Assembly (NCBI GenBank): GCA_003486945.1
Contig: DNFL01000378.1
Location: 1 to 6,119, forward strand
DNA: 6,119 bases
Reading direction: 5' to 3'
From: Hyphomonas sp.
GTDB taxonomy: Bacteria > Pseudomonadota > Alphaproteobacteria > Caulobacterales > Hyphomonadaceae
Below are positions 1 through 5,799 of this stretch, one piece after another. A program made the position numbers and the translations under genes. The notes beneath the pieces are model-generated. The model ran no database searches. It worked only from the letters and a program-made list of their open reading frames with translations, and was not told the DNA's origin. Numbering within the stretch: position 1 is the first letter of the stretch; each line of letters begins with the position of its first letter.

Positions 1-820
1 CCTTGCTGTCCTTCATGCCGGCCAAGTGCTGGATGGCGCCGGAAATGCCGACGGCGACGTAGAGATCGGGCGCGACCACCTTGCCGGTCTGGCCGACCTG
101 ATAGTCGTTAGGCACGAAGCCGGCGTCCACGGCGGCGCGGGAGGCGCCCACCGCCGCGCCGAGCTTGTCGGCCAGTGGGAAGATCACTTCCTGGAATTTC
201 TCCGACGAGCCGAGCGCGCGGCCACCGGACACAACGCGTTTCGCGCCTGCCAGTTCCGGACGGTCCGACTTCACCATCTCTTCCGAGACGAATTCCGACT
301 TGAACGGGCCTGCCGGCGCCGCCACGTCCTCAACCGAGGCCGAGCCGCCTTCCGCCGCTGCCGCGAACGCCGTGCCGCGCACGGTGATCACTTTCTTCGC
401 GTCTGACGATTTGACCGTCATGATCGCGTTGCCCGCATAGATCGGGCGCACGAAGGTCGAGGCATCCTCGATGCCGATGATCTCGGAAATCTGCATCACG
501 TCGAGCTTGGCAGCGACGCGCGGAGCGGCGTTCTTGCCCGTCGTGGTGGCGGCAAAGAACACCGCATCATAATTCGCCATCAGCGGCACGATCAGCGCTT
601 CCAGCGCCTCGGCGGTCTGCTTGCGCAGCGTCTCGCCTTCCGCCTTCAGAACCTTCCGTACACCGGCAATCTTCGCCGCGGCCGGGGCAACCGCGCCGGC
701 ATTCTCGCCCGCGACCAGAACATCGACATCGCCGCCGAATTTTGCCGCCGCGGTGACAACCTTGTGCGTCGCGTCGGACAGCGCGCCGTGATGATGTTCA
801 GCAACAACCAGGACAGCCAT
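1..820 (-). CDS. etfA: Electron transfer flavoprotein alpha subunit, C-terminus cut by window edge
   Basis: This is the FAD-binding alpha subunit of electron transfer flavoprotein. It pairs with EtfB in the cytoplasm and passes electrons from acyl-CoA and related dehydrogenases to ETF:quinone oxidoreductase. The ATG at 818-820 opens a frame of 273 codons that runs off the left edge; family members are about 310-320 residues, so roughly 40 are missing. The N-terminal domain starts [10 protein letters not shown]. The FAD domain begins near residue 196 with VVSGGRALGSSEKF, followed by VGASRAAVDAG (224-234), QVGQTGKVVAPDLY (241-254) and the family signature VGISGAIQHLAGMKDSK (257-273). The start codon shares one base with the etfB stop (TGATG), and a GGGAG-like ribosome-binding site lies in the end of etfB, so the two are probably translationally coupled. 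No frameshift is seen. Confidence 0.97.
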   Translation of the reverse strand, partial: MAVLVVAEHHHGALSDATHKVVTAAAKFGGDVDVLVAGENAGAVAPAAAKIAGVRKVLKAEGETLRKQTAEALEALIVPLMANYDAVFFAATTTGKNAAPRVAAKLDVMQISEIIGIEDASTFVRPIYAGNAIMTVKSSDAKKVITVRGTAFAAAAEGGSASVEDVAAPAGPFKSEFVSEEMVKSDRPELAGAKRVVSGGRALGSSEKFQEVIFPLADKLGAAVGASRAAVDAGFVPNDYQVGQTGKVVAPDLYVAVGISGAIQHLAGMKDSK

Positions 821-1566
821 CAGATCGCTCCCGCAGACTTGAGTTTCGAAACGAGGGTGGCAACATCCTCAACCTTGATCCCGCCGCCGCGCGCCGGCGG
901 CTCGGTGACCTTCACGACCGAAAGGCGCGGCGCGATGTCGACGCCGTAATCGGCAGGCGACTTCTCGGCGATCTCTTTCTTCTTCGCTTTCATGATGTTC
1001 GGCAGCGAGGCATAGCGCGGCTCGTTGAGGCGCAGGTCCACCGTCACAACAGCCGGCAGCGTCAGCTTCACGGTCTGCAGGCCGCCGTCCACTTCGCGCG
1101 TCACTTTCAGCGCGCCGCCGTCTTTTTCAAGCTTGTAGGCAAACGTGCCCTGCGGCCAGTCGAGCAGCGCGGCCAGCATCTGGCCGGTCTGGTTGGAATC
1201 GTCGTCGATCGCCTGCTTGCCGGCCAGCACCAGGTCCGGCTTCTCATCGGCCACAACCTTCGCCAGCAGCTTCGCCACGGCCAGCGGCTCCGCGGCCGCA
1301 TCGGTCTTGATCAGGATGCCGCGGTCCGCGCCCATCGCAAGGGCCGTGCGCAGCGTTTCCTGCGCCTGTTGCGGCCCGATGGACACGACCACGATCTCAG
1401 TCGCGGTGCCCGCCTCTTTCAGACGAACAGCCTCCTCGACCGAGATTTCGTCGAACGGGTTCATCGACATCTTGACGTTAGCGAGATCGACCCCGGTCTG
1501 GTCCGGCTTCACGCGGACCTTCACGTTGTAATCAATCACGCGCTTGACGGGCACGAGGACCTTCAT
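820..1566 (-). CDS. etfB: Electron transfer flavoprotein beta subunit
   Basis: This is the AMP-binding beta subunit of electron transfer flavoprotein, which forms the EtfA-EtfB heterodimer and docks on acyl-CoA dehydrogenases during fatty-acid and branched-chain amino-acid breakdown. The 248 residues match the usual family length of about 250. Visible landmarks are the N-terminus [19 protein letters not shown], the segment [12 protein letters not shown] (35-46), the nucleotide-site segment [16 protein letters not shown] (115-130) and the signature/recognition loop [18 protein letters not shown] (180-197), whose leucine contacts partner dehydrogenases in characterised ETFs. The ATG at 1564-1566 has a GGGAG ribosome-binding site at 1575-1579, 8 nt away, which fixes the start. 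It is the first gene of an etfB-etfA unit, with its control region in 1567-1680. It belongs to the short-chain housekeeping ETF group rather than the FixA type, judged by the [16 protein letters not shown] loop. Confidence 0.97.
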   Translation of the reverse strand: MKVLVPVKRVIDYNVKVRVKPDQTGVDLANVKMSMNPFDEISVEEAVRLKEAGTATEIVVVSIGPQQAQETLRTALAMGADRGILIKTDAAAEPLAVAKLLAKVVADEKPDLVLAGKQAIDDDSNQTGQMLAALLDWPQGTFAYKLEKDGGALKVTREVDGGLQTVKLTLPAVVTVDLRLNEPRYASLPNIMKAKKKEIAEKSPADYGVDIAPRLSVVKVTEPPARGGGIKVEDVATLVSKLKSAGAI

Positions 1567-1651
1567 GCGGGCGGCTCCCAGGCTGGTTTATGGTTCTTGG
1601 AACTCTTGAGTGCGCCGTCCCTACCTTATGCAGTGCAACATGTGCAAGGCT

Positions 1652-1665
1652 TGACGCTTACGTCA
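1652..1665. promoter_or_regulatory. Perfect inverted repeat upstream of etfB, candidate operator
   Basis: TGACG and CGTCA form perfect 5-bp arms around the 4-bp spacer CTTA, centred about 92 bp upstream of the etfB start. On the minus strand a TTGACC hexamer (1667-1672) lies next to it, so the repeat could sit between a -35 and a -10 box as in MerR-type promoters, although no good -10 box is visible at 19-bp spacing. The shape recalls, from memory, the operators described for LiuR, a MerR-family regulator of branched-chain amino-acid catabolism in proteobacteria whose regulons often include etfBA. The repeat is seen directly; the regulator is inferred. Confidence 0.5.
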
Positions 1666-1699
1666 GGGTCAATTCGGCGCACCTGTAGAAAAGTCAATC

Positions 1700-1727
1700 C
1701 CCCTCTCCCTGGAAACGGGAGAGAGGG
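1700..1727. repeat. Intergenic hairpin, probably a dispersed REP-like element
   Basis: CTCTCCC (1703-1709) pairs with GGGAGAG (1717-1723) around the 7-nt loop TGGAAAC. The stem extends with CCC (1700-1702) to GGG (1725-1727) if A1724 is bulged, giving 10 bp. No T-run follows on either strand, so it does not look like an intrinsic terminator. The CCCTCTCCC...GGGAGAGGG pattern is common as short dispersed intergenic palindromes in GC-rich proteobacteria, so a repeat copy is the best reading, but copy number cannot be seen from one window. Confidence 0.45.
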
Positions 1728-1812
1728 CTCAGGGCCTTCGCCGCGCAGCGCCTTTCTTTCCGCCCCGATACGGTTTAAGCATTGCCATCCGAAACCCGCC
1801 GCGCTGCCGCGG

Positions 1813-1872
1813 CCTGAAGCCCGGAAAGGAGACCGTCATGCCCCTGCCCCGTCTCCAATCCCAGCTTCAAGG
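1813..1872 (+). promoter_or_regulatory. Nested leader hairpin covering ribosome-binding sites of the small plus-strand gene
   Basis: CCTGAAGC (1813-1820) pairs with GCTTCAaGG (1864-1872, one bulged A). Inside it GGA (1823-1825) can pair with TCC (1859-1861), and GGAGAC (1828-1833) with GTCTCC (1851-1856) around a 17-nt loop that contains an ATG. The outer arm contains the AAGG (1869-1872) that serves the ATG at 1878, and the inner arm contains a strong AAAGGAGA (1825-1832). If folded in RNA, both ribosome-binding sites would be hidden. The pairing is read from the sequence; a regulatory role is inferred. Confidence 0.35.
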
Positions 1873-1948
1873 TTTCCATGAACGTGATCAAATGGCTGGC
1901 GCGCTGCGCCAGACGGGTCCTTCGCCGTCCCGCCCCCAAACGCGCTGA
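1838..1948 (+). CDS. Possible 36-codon leader ORF overlapping the DUF1127-like gene
   Basis: The ATG at 1838-1840 follows the strong ribosome-binding site AAAGGAGA (1825-1832) by 5 nt, the best such site on the plus strand of this gap. The frame encodes 36 residues beginning MPLPRLQSQLQGF and stops at TGA 1946-1948. It overlaps the first 71 bases of the 53-codon ORF in another frame. The product has no recognisable family and its composition (P, Q and R rich) looks like out-of-frame GC-rich DNA. It may be a regulatory upstream ORF, or the ribosome-binding site may be coincidental. Low confidence. Confidence 0.18.
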   Translation: MPLPRLQSQLQGFHERDQMAGALRQTGPSPSRPQTR

Positions 1949-2039
1949 AATCACCGACAACAAACGCCGCGCGAACGCGCAGCTTCATCACAAGCTTTCG
2001 CCGCACCTCCTGAAGGATGTCGGGGCAGACTATGACTGA
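1878..2039 (+). CDS. Small basic DUF1127-like protein (53 aa)
   Basis: The frame from ATG 1878-1880 to TGA 2037-2039 encodes 53 residues. The N-terminal half is very basic (KWLARCARRVLRRP at 5-18) and the C-terminus reads LHHKLSPHLLKDVGAD, which resembles the LSDHxLkDIG core of the DUF1127 (YjiS-like) family in alphaproteobacteria. Known members are typically 45-75 residues, so the length fits; some are linked to RNA metabolism or to phosphate and carbon balance, but this one has no assignable role. A modest AAGG lies 5 nt before the ATG, inside a nested hairpin. There is no other in-frame ATG back to the stop at 1815-1817. It is the only likely plus-strand gene here, divergent from etfBA and convergent with folC. 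It could be missed by gene callers because of its size. Confidence 0.5.
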   Translation: MNVIKWLARCARRVLRRPAPKRAEITDNKRRANAQLHHKLSPHLLKDVGADYD

Positions 2040-2055
2040 CGCCGCAAGCCCCTCC

Positions 2056-2100
2056 GAAACGTGTTGTAGTCAAAGTCACTTACGCAACACTTTCTCTTAA
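2056..2100 (+). terminator. Hairpin after the small gene, weak intrinsic terminator candidate
   Basis: GAAA-c-GTGTTG (2056-2066, C2060 bulged) pairs with CAACACTTTC (2085-2094) to give 10 bp, and AGT (2068-2070) can pair with ACT (2078-2080) inside the loop. The T-rich stretch TCTTAATT (2095-2102) follows on the plus strand. It begins 17 nt after the stop of the 53-codon ORF, which is where a terminator for that gene would be. The T-run is short and interrupted, so efficiency is doubtful. Confidence 0.4.
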
Positions 2101-2158
2101 TTCCCCGCCCCCCTGTCCCGGGCAAAGGCCGTCAGGCCGATTGACCCGCAACTAGGCC

Positions 2159-2176
2159 CTCCGGCTTTTGCCGGGG
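2159..2176. repeat. Short GC hairpin with T4 loop
   Basis: CCGGC (2161-2165) and GCCGG (2170-2174) pair around a TTTT loop, extended by a T-G wobble (2160/2175) and a C-G pair (2159/2176). No T-run follows on either strand. It lies in the convergent gap between the small plus-strand gene and folC and may be a dispersed palindrome or a transcript-end structure. Confidence 0.35.
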
Positions 2177-2202
2177 TGAGCGGAGAATGGGAGACTGGAC
2201 TT

Positions 2203-2238
2203 CAGGTGAGATCAGAAGATGGGCCCCCCTATCACCTG
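2203..2238. repeat. 7-bp inverted repeat with 22-nt spacer
   Basis: CAGGTGA (2203-2209) and TCACCTG (2232-2238) are perfect complements flanking a 22-nt spacer that holds a G3C6 run. It is intergenic, downstream of folC on the minus strand. It may stabilise a transcript end or be part of a repeat element; no function is evident. Confidence 0.3.
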
Positions 2239-2262
2239 CGGCGATCGAGGGTGACGAACGAT

Positions 2263-2296
2263 GAGAGGGCGAAGGGAAAGAGGAAAGGAGGCAAGA
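2263..2296 (-). promoter_or_regulatory. C/U-rich, G-poor tract downstream of folC (possible Rho-loading region)
   Basis: Thirty-two of 34 plus-strand bases are purines, so the folC-strand RNA here would be almost entirely C and U with only two Gs. It starts about 90 nt past the folC stop. C-rich, G-poor RNA is the known preference of the Rho termination factor, and no hairpin plus U-run is seen after folC, so Rho-dependent ending of the operon is a reasonable inference. The composition is seen directly; the role is not. Confidence 0.25.
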
Positions 2297-2346
2297 CCAA
2301 ACCCCACGGCCTGATGCCCGCACGAGCAAAGCGAAGCGCGCAGATG

Positions 2347-2366
2347 TCCCGGCCTTCAGGCCGGGA
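2347..2366. repeat. Perfect 8-bp stem-loop just after folC
   Basis: TCCCGGCC (2347-2354) and GGCCGGGA (2359-2366) form a perfect stem with the 4-nt loop TTCA, about 18 nt past the folC stop codon on the folC strand. No T-run follows in either direction, so it is not a classical intrinsic terminator. It may protect the 3' end of the operon mRNA or be a copy of a dispersed intergenic palindrome. Confidence 0.5.
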
Positions 2367-2383
2367 ACAGCGCCGAGCAAAAA

Positions 2384-3637
2384 CTAAAGCGGCGCCTCGC
2401 CGTTCTCGCCCAGAACGATGCCTGCCAGATACAGCGAGCCGCAGATCAGGATCCGGTCTGCACCTGATCGCGCCGCCGCCTGCATCGCGGCGGCGAGACC
2501 CTCCGCAGGCGTTGCATTGAGGCCCGCTGTATGTGCTGCCTCGGCGAGTTCGCGCGGCTCGGCGCCGCGATGGCCGGGCGCGTTGGGCATCGTGAAGACC
2601 GGCGGCTTCAGGTAGCGGAACGGCATGAAAAAGCCGACAGCGTCCTTGCTTGCCAGCATTGCTGTCACCAGCGCCGTCTTGCCGCCGAGCGACTTCAGGT
2701 GGCGCGCAATCGCCCGCGCCGCATGCGGATTGTGCCCGCCGTCGAGCCAGACCTCACAGCCTTCCGCCATCTCGGTGACCGGCCCGGACTTCAGCCGCTG
2801 CATCCGCGCCGGCCAGGTTGCCGAGCGCGCACCGTCAAAGATCGCGTCCTGCGAAATCCGGGTCGAGTTGCCGAACAGCTGCATCGCCATCGCCGCCAGC
2901 GCCGCATTGCCGCGCTGATGTTCGCCGATCAGCGATAGGTCATCTGGCATCGCATCGATGAAGTGCGCCTTCAGCCGGTAAAGAGGCGCCTTCACCTCGG
3001 CCGCCTTGCGCGCGATCACCTCATCGCAGACCTTGCGCTGGATCGCCGTGAGAACTGGCCGCCCCGGCTTGATGATGCCCGCCTTCTCGCCCGCAATCGA
3101 GCGCAGGTCCGAGCCCAGAAATGCCTTGTGGTCAAAATCGACCGGCGTGATTACCGACAGCGCCGGCGCGTCGACCACATTGGTCGCATCGAACCGCCCG
3201 CCAAGGCCAACTTCGAGTATCAACAGGTCCGCCGGCACTTCCGCGAAGGCGAGAAGTGCTGCCGCAGTCGTCGCCTCGAAATGGGTGATCTCGCCGCCGC
3301 CGATCGCGTCAAATGTCCGGTCAAGCCAGCCGATCAGGCGCGCATCATCCACGAGCTCTCCGGCCAGCCGGATGCGCTCATTGAACCGCACAAGATGCGG
3401 CGAGGTAAAGACGTGCACGGACAATCCCGCCGCTTCCGCCATCGCGCGCATGAAGGCGCAGGTCGATCCCTTCCCGTTCGTGCCCGCCACATGGATCACC
3501 GGCGGCAAGCGGTCCTGCGGACGGCCCAAGGCTTCGAGCGCGCGCAGGATGCGCCCGAGCGAGAGCTCGATGGTTTCGGGATAGAGACCCTCGAAGCGCT
3601 TCAGCGAAGCTTCGAGGGCCGGGCTGTTACCGATCAA
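2384..3637 (-). CDS. folC: Bifunctional folylpolyglutamate synthase / dihydrofolate synthase
   Basis: FolC adds glutamate to dihydropteroate and to reduced folates with ATP, completing folate synthesis and keeping folates in the cell. The 417 residues match the Mur-ligase-like family (about 420). Landmarks: the P-loop AGTNGKGST (51-59), TSPHLVRFNERI (78-89), the magnesium-site region HFEATTAAALLAF (119-131), EVGLGGRFDATN (142-153), DHKAFLGSDL (169-178), GEKAGIIKPGRPV (183-195; K185 is the likely carbamoylated lysine), HQRGN (240-244) and, in the C-terminal domain, LDGGHNPHAA (298-307). The start is TTG at 3635-3637, overlapping the accD stop by two bases (TTGA), with AAAGG about 9 nt upstream; no in-frame ATG occurs until residue 63, beyond the P-loop. 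It is the last gene of the operon and is probably coupled to accD translation. Confidence 0.96.
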   Translation of the reverse strand: MIGNSPALEASLKRFEGLYPETIELSLGRILRALEALGRPQDRLPPVIHVAGTNGKGSTCAFMRAMAEAAGLSVHVFTSPHLVRFNERIRLAGELVDDARLIGWLDRTFDAIGGGEITHFEATTAAALLAFAEVPADLLILEVGLGGRFDATNVVDAPALSVITPVDFDHKAFLGSDLRSIAGEKAGIIKPGRPVLTAIQRKVCDEVIARKAAEVKAPLYRLKAHFIDAMPDDLSLIGEHQRGNAALAAMAMQLFGNSTRISQDAIFDGARSATWPARMQRLKSGPVTEMAEGCEVWLDGGHNPHAARAIARHLKSLGGKTALVTAMLASKDAVGFFMPFRYLKPPVFTMPNAPGHRGAEPRELAEAAHTAGLNATPAEGLAAAMQAAARSGADRILICGSLYLAGIVLGENGEAPL

Positions 3638-4614
3638 TCCGCGGCGCCTTTCGGCTGCGCTGGCTTCTCGGCATGCGTCTTCGGCGGCGTCAGCGTCACC
3701 GAAGAACGATCCTCACGCCGGCGCGTCAGCGGCAGAAGGTGGCCGAGCACCCGCGCCAGCGTCGCTTTCAGCTTCCTCCGGTCACAGACGATATCGACCT
3801 GTCCCTTCTCGCGCAGGAATTCCGAGCGCTGGAAGCCTTTCGGCAGGCTCTCGCGGATCGTCTGTTCGATCACGCGCGGGCCGGAGAAGGCAATCATCGC
3901 GCCGGGTTCGGCAATATGAACATCGCCCAGCATCGCATAGGAGGCCGACACGCCGCCCGAGGTCGGGTCGGTCAGGACCACAACATAGGGAAGCTTTGCT
4001 TCGGCAAGGTCGTTGATCGCCAGCGTCGTGCGCGGCATCTGCATCAGGCTCAGTGTGCCTTCCTGCATCCGCGCGCCGCCCGAAGCCGTACACACCACGA
4101 AAGCAGATTTCCGCGCCAGGGCGAGCTGCGCCGCAGTGATGAACGCCTCACCCGCCGCCATGCCGAGCGAGCCGCCCATGAAGTCGAAATCCTGAACCAG
4201 CACGACCGCGGGCACGCCGCCGATCTTGCCATAAGCAGCGACCATGCAGTCTTCCTGCAGGAGCGGCGCGCCGCCCTCCTCGGTCTCCTTGAGGTCGCGG
4301 TTCGCAACCTTCGCCTTCGCCGCCTTCAGGCGCGCGGGGTAAGGCTTGTCGTCCTTGAACTTCAGCGGATCGAGGGGCACCGGCGGCAGGGCCACAGGTT
4401 CCCAGCGCTCATCATCGAACAGGAGACGGAACCGTGTGCGCGGCGAGATGCGCAGGTGCGCACCAGCCGGCGTCACATTCCAGGTCGCCTCAAGGTCGCT
4501 CTTGTAGATCAGTTCGCCGGAGGCCGGACATTTGACCCACAGGTCATCCGGCGTCTCCTTTTTCTGCATCATGGTCTTCAGGCCCGGAGGCGTGACCTTG
4601 TTGATCCAGTTCAT
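3634..4614 (-). CDS. accD: Acetyl-CoA carboxylase carboxyltransferase beta subunit, degenerate zinc ribbon
   Basis: AccD pairs with AccA (not in this window) to move the carboxyl group from biotin on AccB to acetyl-CoA, giving malonyl-CoA for fatty-acid synthesis. The 326 residues cover the crotonase-like carboxyltransferase domain: PLKFKD (83-88), FMGGSLGMAAGEA (145-157), ASGGARMQEG (177-186), LTDPTSGGVSASYAMLGD (214-231), SGPRVIEQTIRESLPKGF (244-261) and QRSEFL. The N-terminal zinc ribbon, normally two CxxC pairs, retains only C29; the other three positions are S32, T48 and G51. An extra stretch of about 15 residues near 103-120 separates ribbon and catalytic domain compared with the E. coli protein as I recall it. 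The tail after residue 297 is charged and proline-rich. The ATG at 4612-4614 has GGGAG 10 nt upstream. trpA ends 30 nt upstream and folC overlaps its stop. Confidence 0.96.
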   Translation of the reverse strand: MNWINKVTPPGLKTMMQKKETPDDLWVKCPASGELIYKSDLEATWNVTPAGAHLRISPRTRFRLLFDDERWEPVALPPVPLDPLKFKDDKPYPARLKAAKAKVANRDLKETEEGGAPLLQEDCMVAAYGKIGGVPAVVLVQDFDFMGGSLGMAAGEAFITAAQLALARKSAFVVCTASGGARMQEGTLSLMQMPRTTLAINDLAEAKLPYVVVLTDPTSGGVSASYAMLGDVHIAEPGAMIAFSGPRVIEQTIRESLPKGFQRSEFLREKGQVDIVCDRRKLKATLARVLGHLLPLTRRREDRSSVTLTPPKTHAEKPAQPKGAAD

Positions 4615-4644
4615 CTTGTCGGAACTCCCGAAAACGCGGCCCTA

Positions 4645-5472
4645 TCAGGCCTTGCGGATCGTTTCGATGGCGGCGCGCAGTTCGCGCGCAAGAGCGCCCA
4701 TCGACGGGGCTGCCTCCTCGTGCCGACCGCTTGCCTGTGCATCGCCCGCCTTTTCCACAAAAGCCGAACCAACGACCACCCCATCCGCGATTTTAGCCAT
4801 TTCCGCAGCCTGTGCACCATTTTTTACGCCGAAACCGACACAAATGGGGAGTCCTGATATGTTCCGCACCATCGCGACATTCGCTGCAATTGCTACAGGA
4901 TCAGCGCTGCCGGCCCCGGTCACGCCGGTGACCGCGACGAAATAAATGAAGCCCGAGGCCCCTTCGGCCACTTTCGCGGCCCGGGCCGCATTGGTGGTCG
5001 GCGTGGCCAGCCGGATGACCGAAAGGCCGTGCTTGGCATAAAGCGCCCGCAGCTCCCCGTCCTCTTCCGGAGGAAGGTCAACGAGAATGGTGCCATCGAT
5101 TCCGGCCGAGGCGGCAGCATCGGCGAAGGCGGCGTAGCCCATCGAGTGGACTGGGTTCGCATAGCCCATCAGGATGAGCGGCGTCGTCTGGTCATCCTTG
5201 CGGAAGCGGGCAGCAAGGGCGAGCACATCGGTGAGCTTCGTGCCCTTGGCGAGCGCGCGCAGGCCGGAGCGCTGGATCGCCGGGCCATCCGCCATCGGGT
5301 CGGTGAACGGCGCGCCGAGCTCGATAATGTCGGCGCCATTGTCGCGCAGCGCGCAGAGCGCGGCATAGGAGGACTCAAGGTCCGGGTCGCCCGCCATCAG
5401 GTAGGTGACCAGCGCCGCGCGCCCATCCGCTTTCGCCTTCGCAAAGGCGGCTTCGATCCGCGTCCGGCCCAT
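4645..5472 (-). CDS. trpA: Tryptophan synthase alpha subunit
   Basis: TrpA cleaves indole-3-glycerol phosphate to glyceraldehyde-3-phosphate and indole, which is channelled to TrpB to make tryptophan. The 275-residue TIM barrel is near the usual length (about 265-280). The signature IIELGAPFTDPMADGPAIQ (49-67) carries the catalytic E51 and D62, matching E49 and D60 of E. coli. YFVAVTGVTGAG (177-188) is the mobile loop 6, and GFGVKN (213-218) and VVVGSAF (232-238) bind the phosphate. The ATG at 5470-5472 follows the cutA stop by 3 nt, with GGAAG about 9 nt upstream inside cutA. accD follows after 30 nt, as in the usual alphaproteobacterial trp-accD-folC order, but the gene directly upstream is cutA, not trpB. 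The partner trpB must lie elsewhere, possibly beyond the right edge. All key residues are present. Confidence 0.97.
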   Translation of the reverse strand: MGRTRIEAAFAKAKADGRAALVTYLMAGDPDLESSYAALCALRDNGADIIELGAPFTDPMADGPAIQRSGLRALAKGTKLTDVLALAARFRKDDQTTPLILMGYANPVHSMGYAAFADAAASAGIDGTILVDLPPEEDGELRALYAKHGLSVIRLATPTTNAARAAKVAEGASGFIYFVAVTGVTGAGSADPVAIAANVAMVRNISGLPICVGFGVKNGAQAAEMAKIADGVVVGSAFVEKAGDAQASGRHEEAAPSMGALARELRAAIETIRKA

Positions 5473-5475
5473 CGG

Positions 5476-5796
5476 TCAGGCTTCCGTATTCTCGGTCGCC
5501 CAGGCGGCATAGGCCGGGCTGACATGGGTGAGCGGCAGGGCGACCACGGCCGGCACATCATAAGGGTGTATACGGACGATCATCTGGTCTAGCTTCGCCC
5601 AGTTCGCTTCCGGCGCCTTGAGCCAGAGGATGAATTCGAAGGACTGCTCGATCACGCCCTTCCAGCGATACGAAGACGTCACCGGCCCTTCGATATTGGC
5701 GCAGGCCGCCAGGCGCGTCTCGAGCGCCGAGTCGGCAATCTCTTCGGCCACACGCATCGACGGGCAGGTTACCCGGATGAGGAGGAGCTTGGTCAC
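5476..5796 (-). CDS. cutA: CutA1 family divalent-ion tolerance protein
   Basis: CutA1 proteins are small, very stable trimers with a PII-like ferredoxin fold. They were first linked to copper and divalent-cation tolerance in E. coli, but their real function is unsettled. The 106 residues match the family length and carry its conserved stretches: VTCPSMRVAEEIA (9-21), LETRLAACANI (25-35), SSYRWKGVIEQSFEF (41-55), LWLK (57-60) and the hallmark HPYDVPAVVALP (77-88), followed by YAAWA. There is no signal peptide. The start is GTG at 5794-5796, three bases after the stop of the upstream GFA gene, with AAGGA about 10 nt upstream; no nearby ATG keeps the conserved N-terminus. It is three bases upstream of trpA, so it is expressed with the trp-accD-folC genes. 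Confidence 0.95.
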   Translation of the reverse strand: MTKLLLIRVTCPSMRVAEEIADSALETRLAACANIEGPVTSSYRWKGVIEQSFEFILWLKAPEANWAKLDQMIVRIHPYDVPAVVALPLTHVSPAYAAWATENTEA

Positions 5797-5799
5797 GGG

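Noticed and set aside
1369..1881. 170-codon plus-strand frame running from etfB into the gap
   Set aside because: Its first part is antisense to etfB and the rest crosses the intergenic hairpin; there is no recognisable protein or convincing start.
1775..1963. 62-codon minus-strand frame in the gap
   Set aside because: It overlaps the better-supported 53-codon plus-strand ORF and its product has no family pattern.
2132..2380. 82-codon minus-strand frame after folC
   Set aside because: It reads through several palindromes and the C/U-rich tract; the serine/proline-rich product looks like translated noncoding DNA.
1567..2383. tRNA, other structured RNA gene, insertion sequence or CRISPR array in the largest gap
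   Set aside because: No cloverleaf, no regularly spaced repeats, no transposase frame and no terminal repeats with target duplication were seen; the hairpins are short and isolated.
2963..3919. 318-codon open frame on the plus strand over folC and accD
   Set aside because: It is antisense to conserved folC and accD motifs, crosses both genes, and shows only biased R/A/P-rich composition.
3673..4857. 394-codon open frame on the plus strand over accD and the end of trpA
   Set aside because: It is antisense to clear accD and trpA. The product is arginine- and histidine-rich with no family pattern, as expected for the antisense frame of GC-rich genes.
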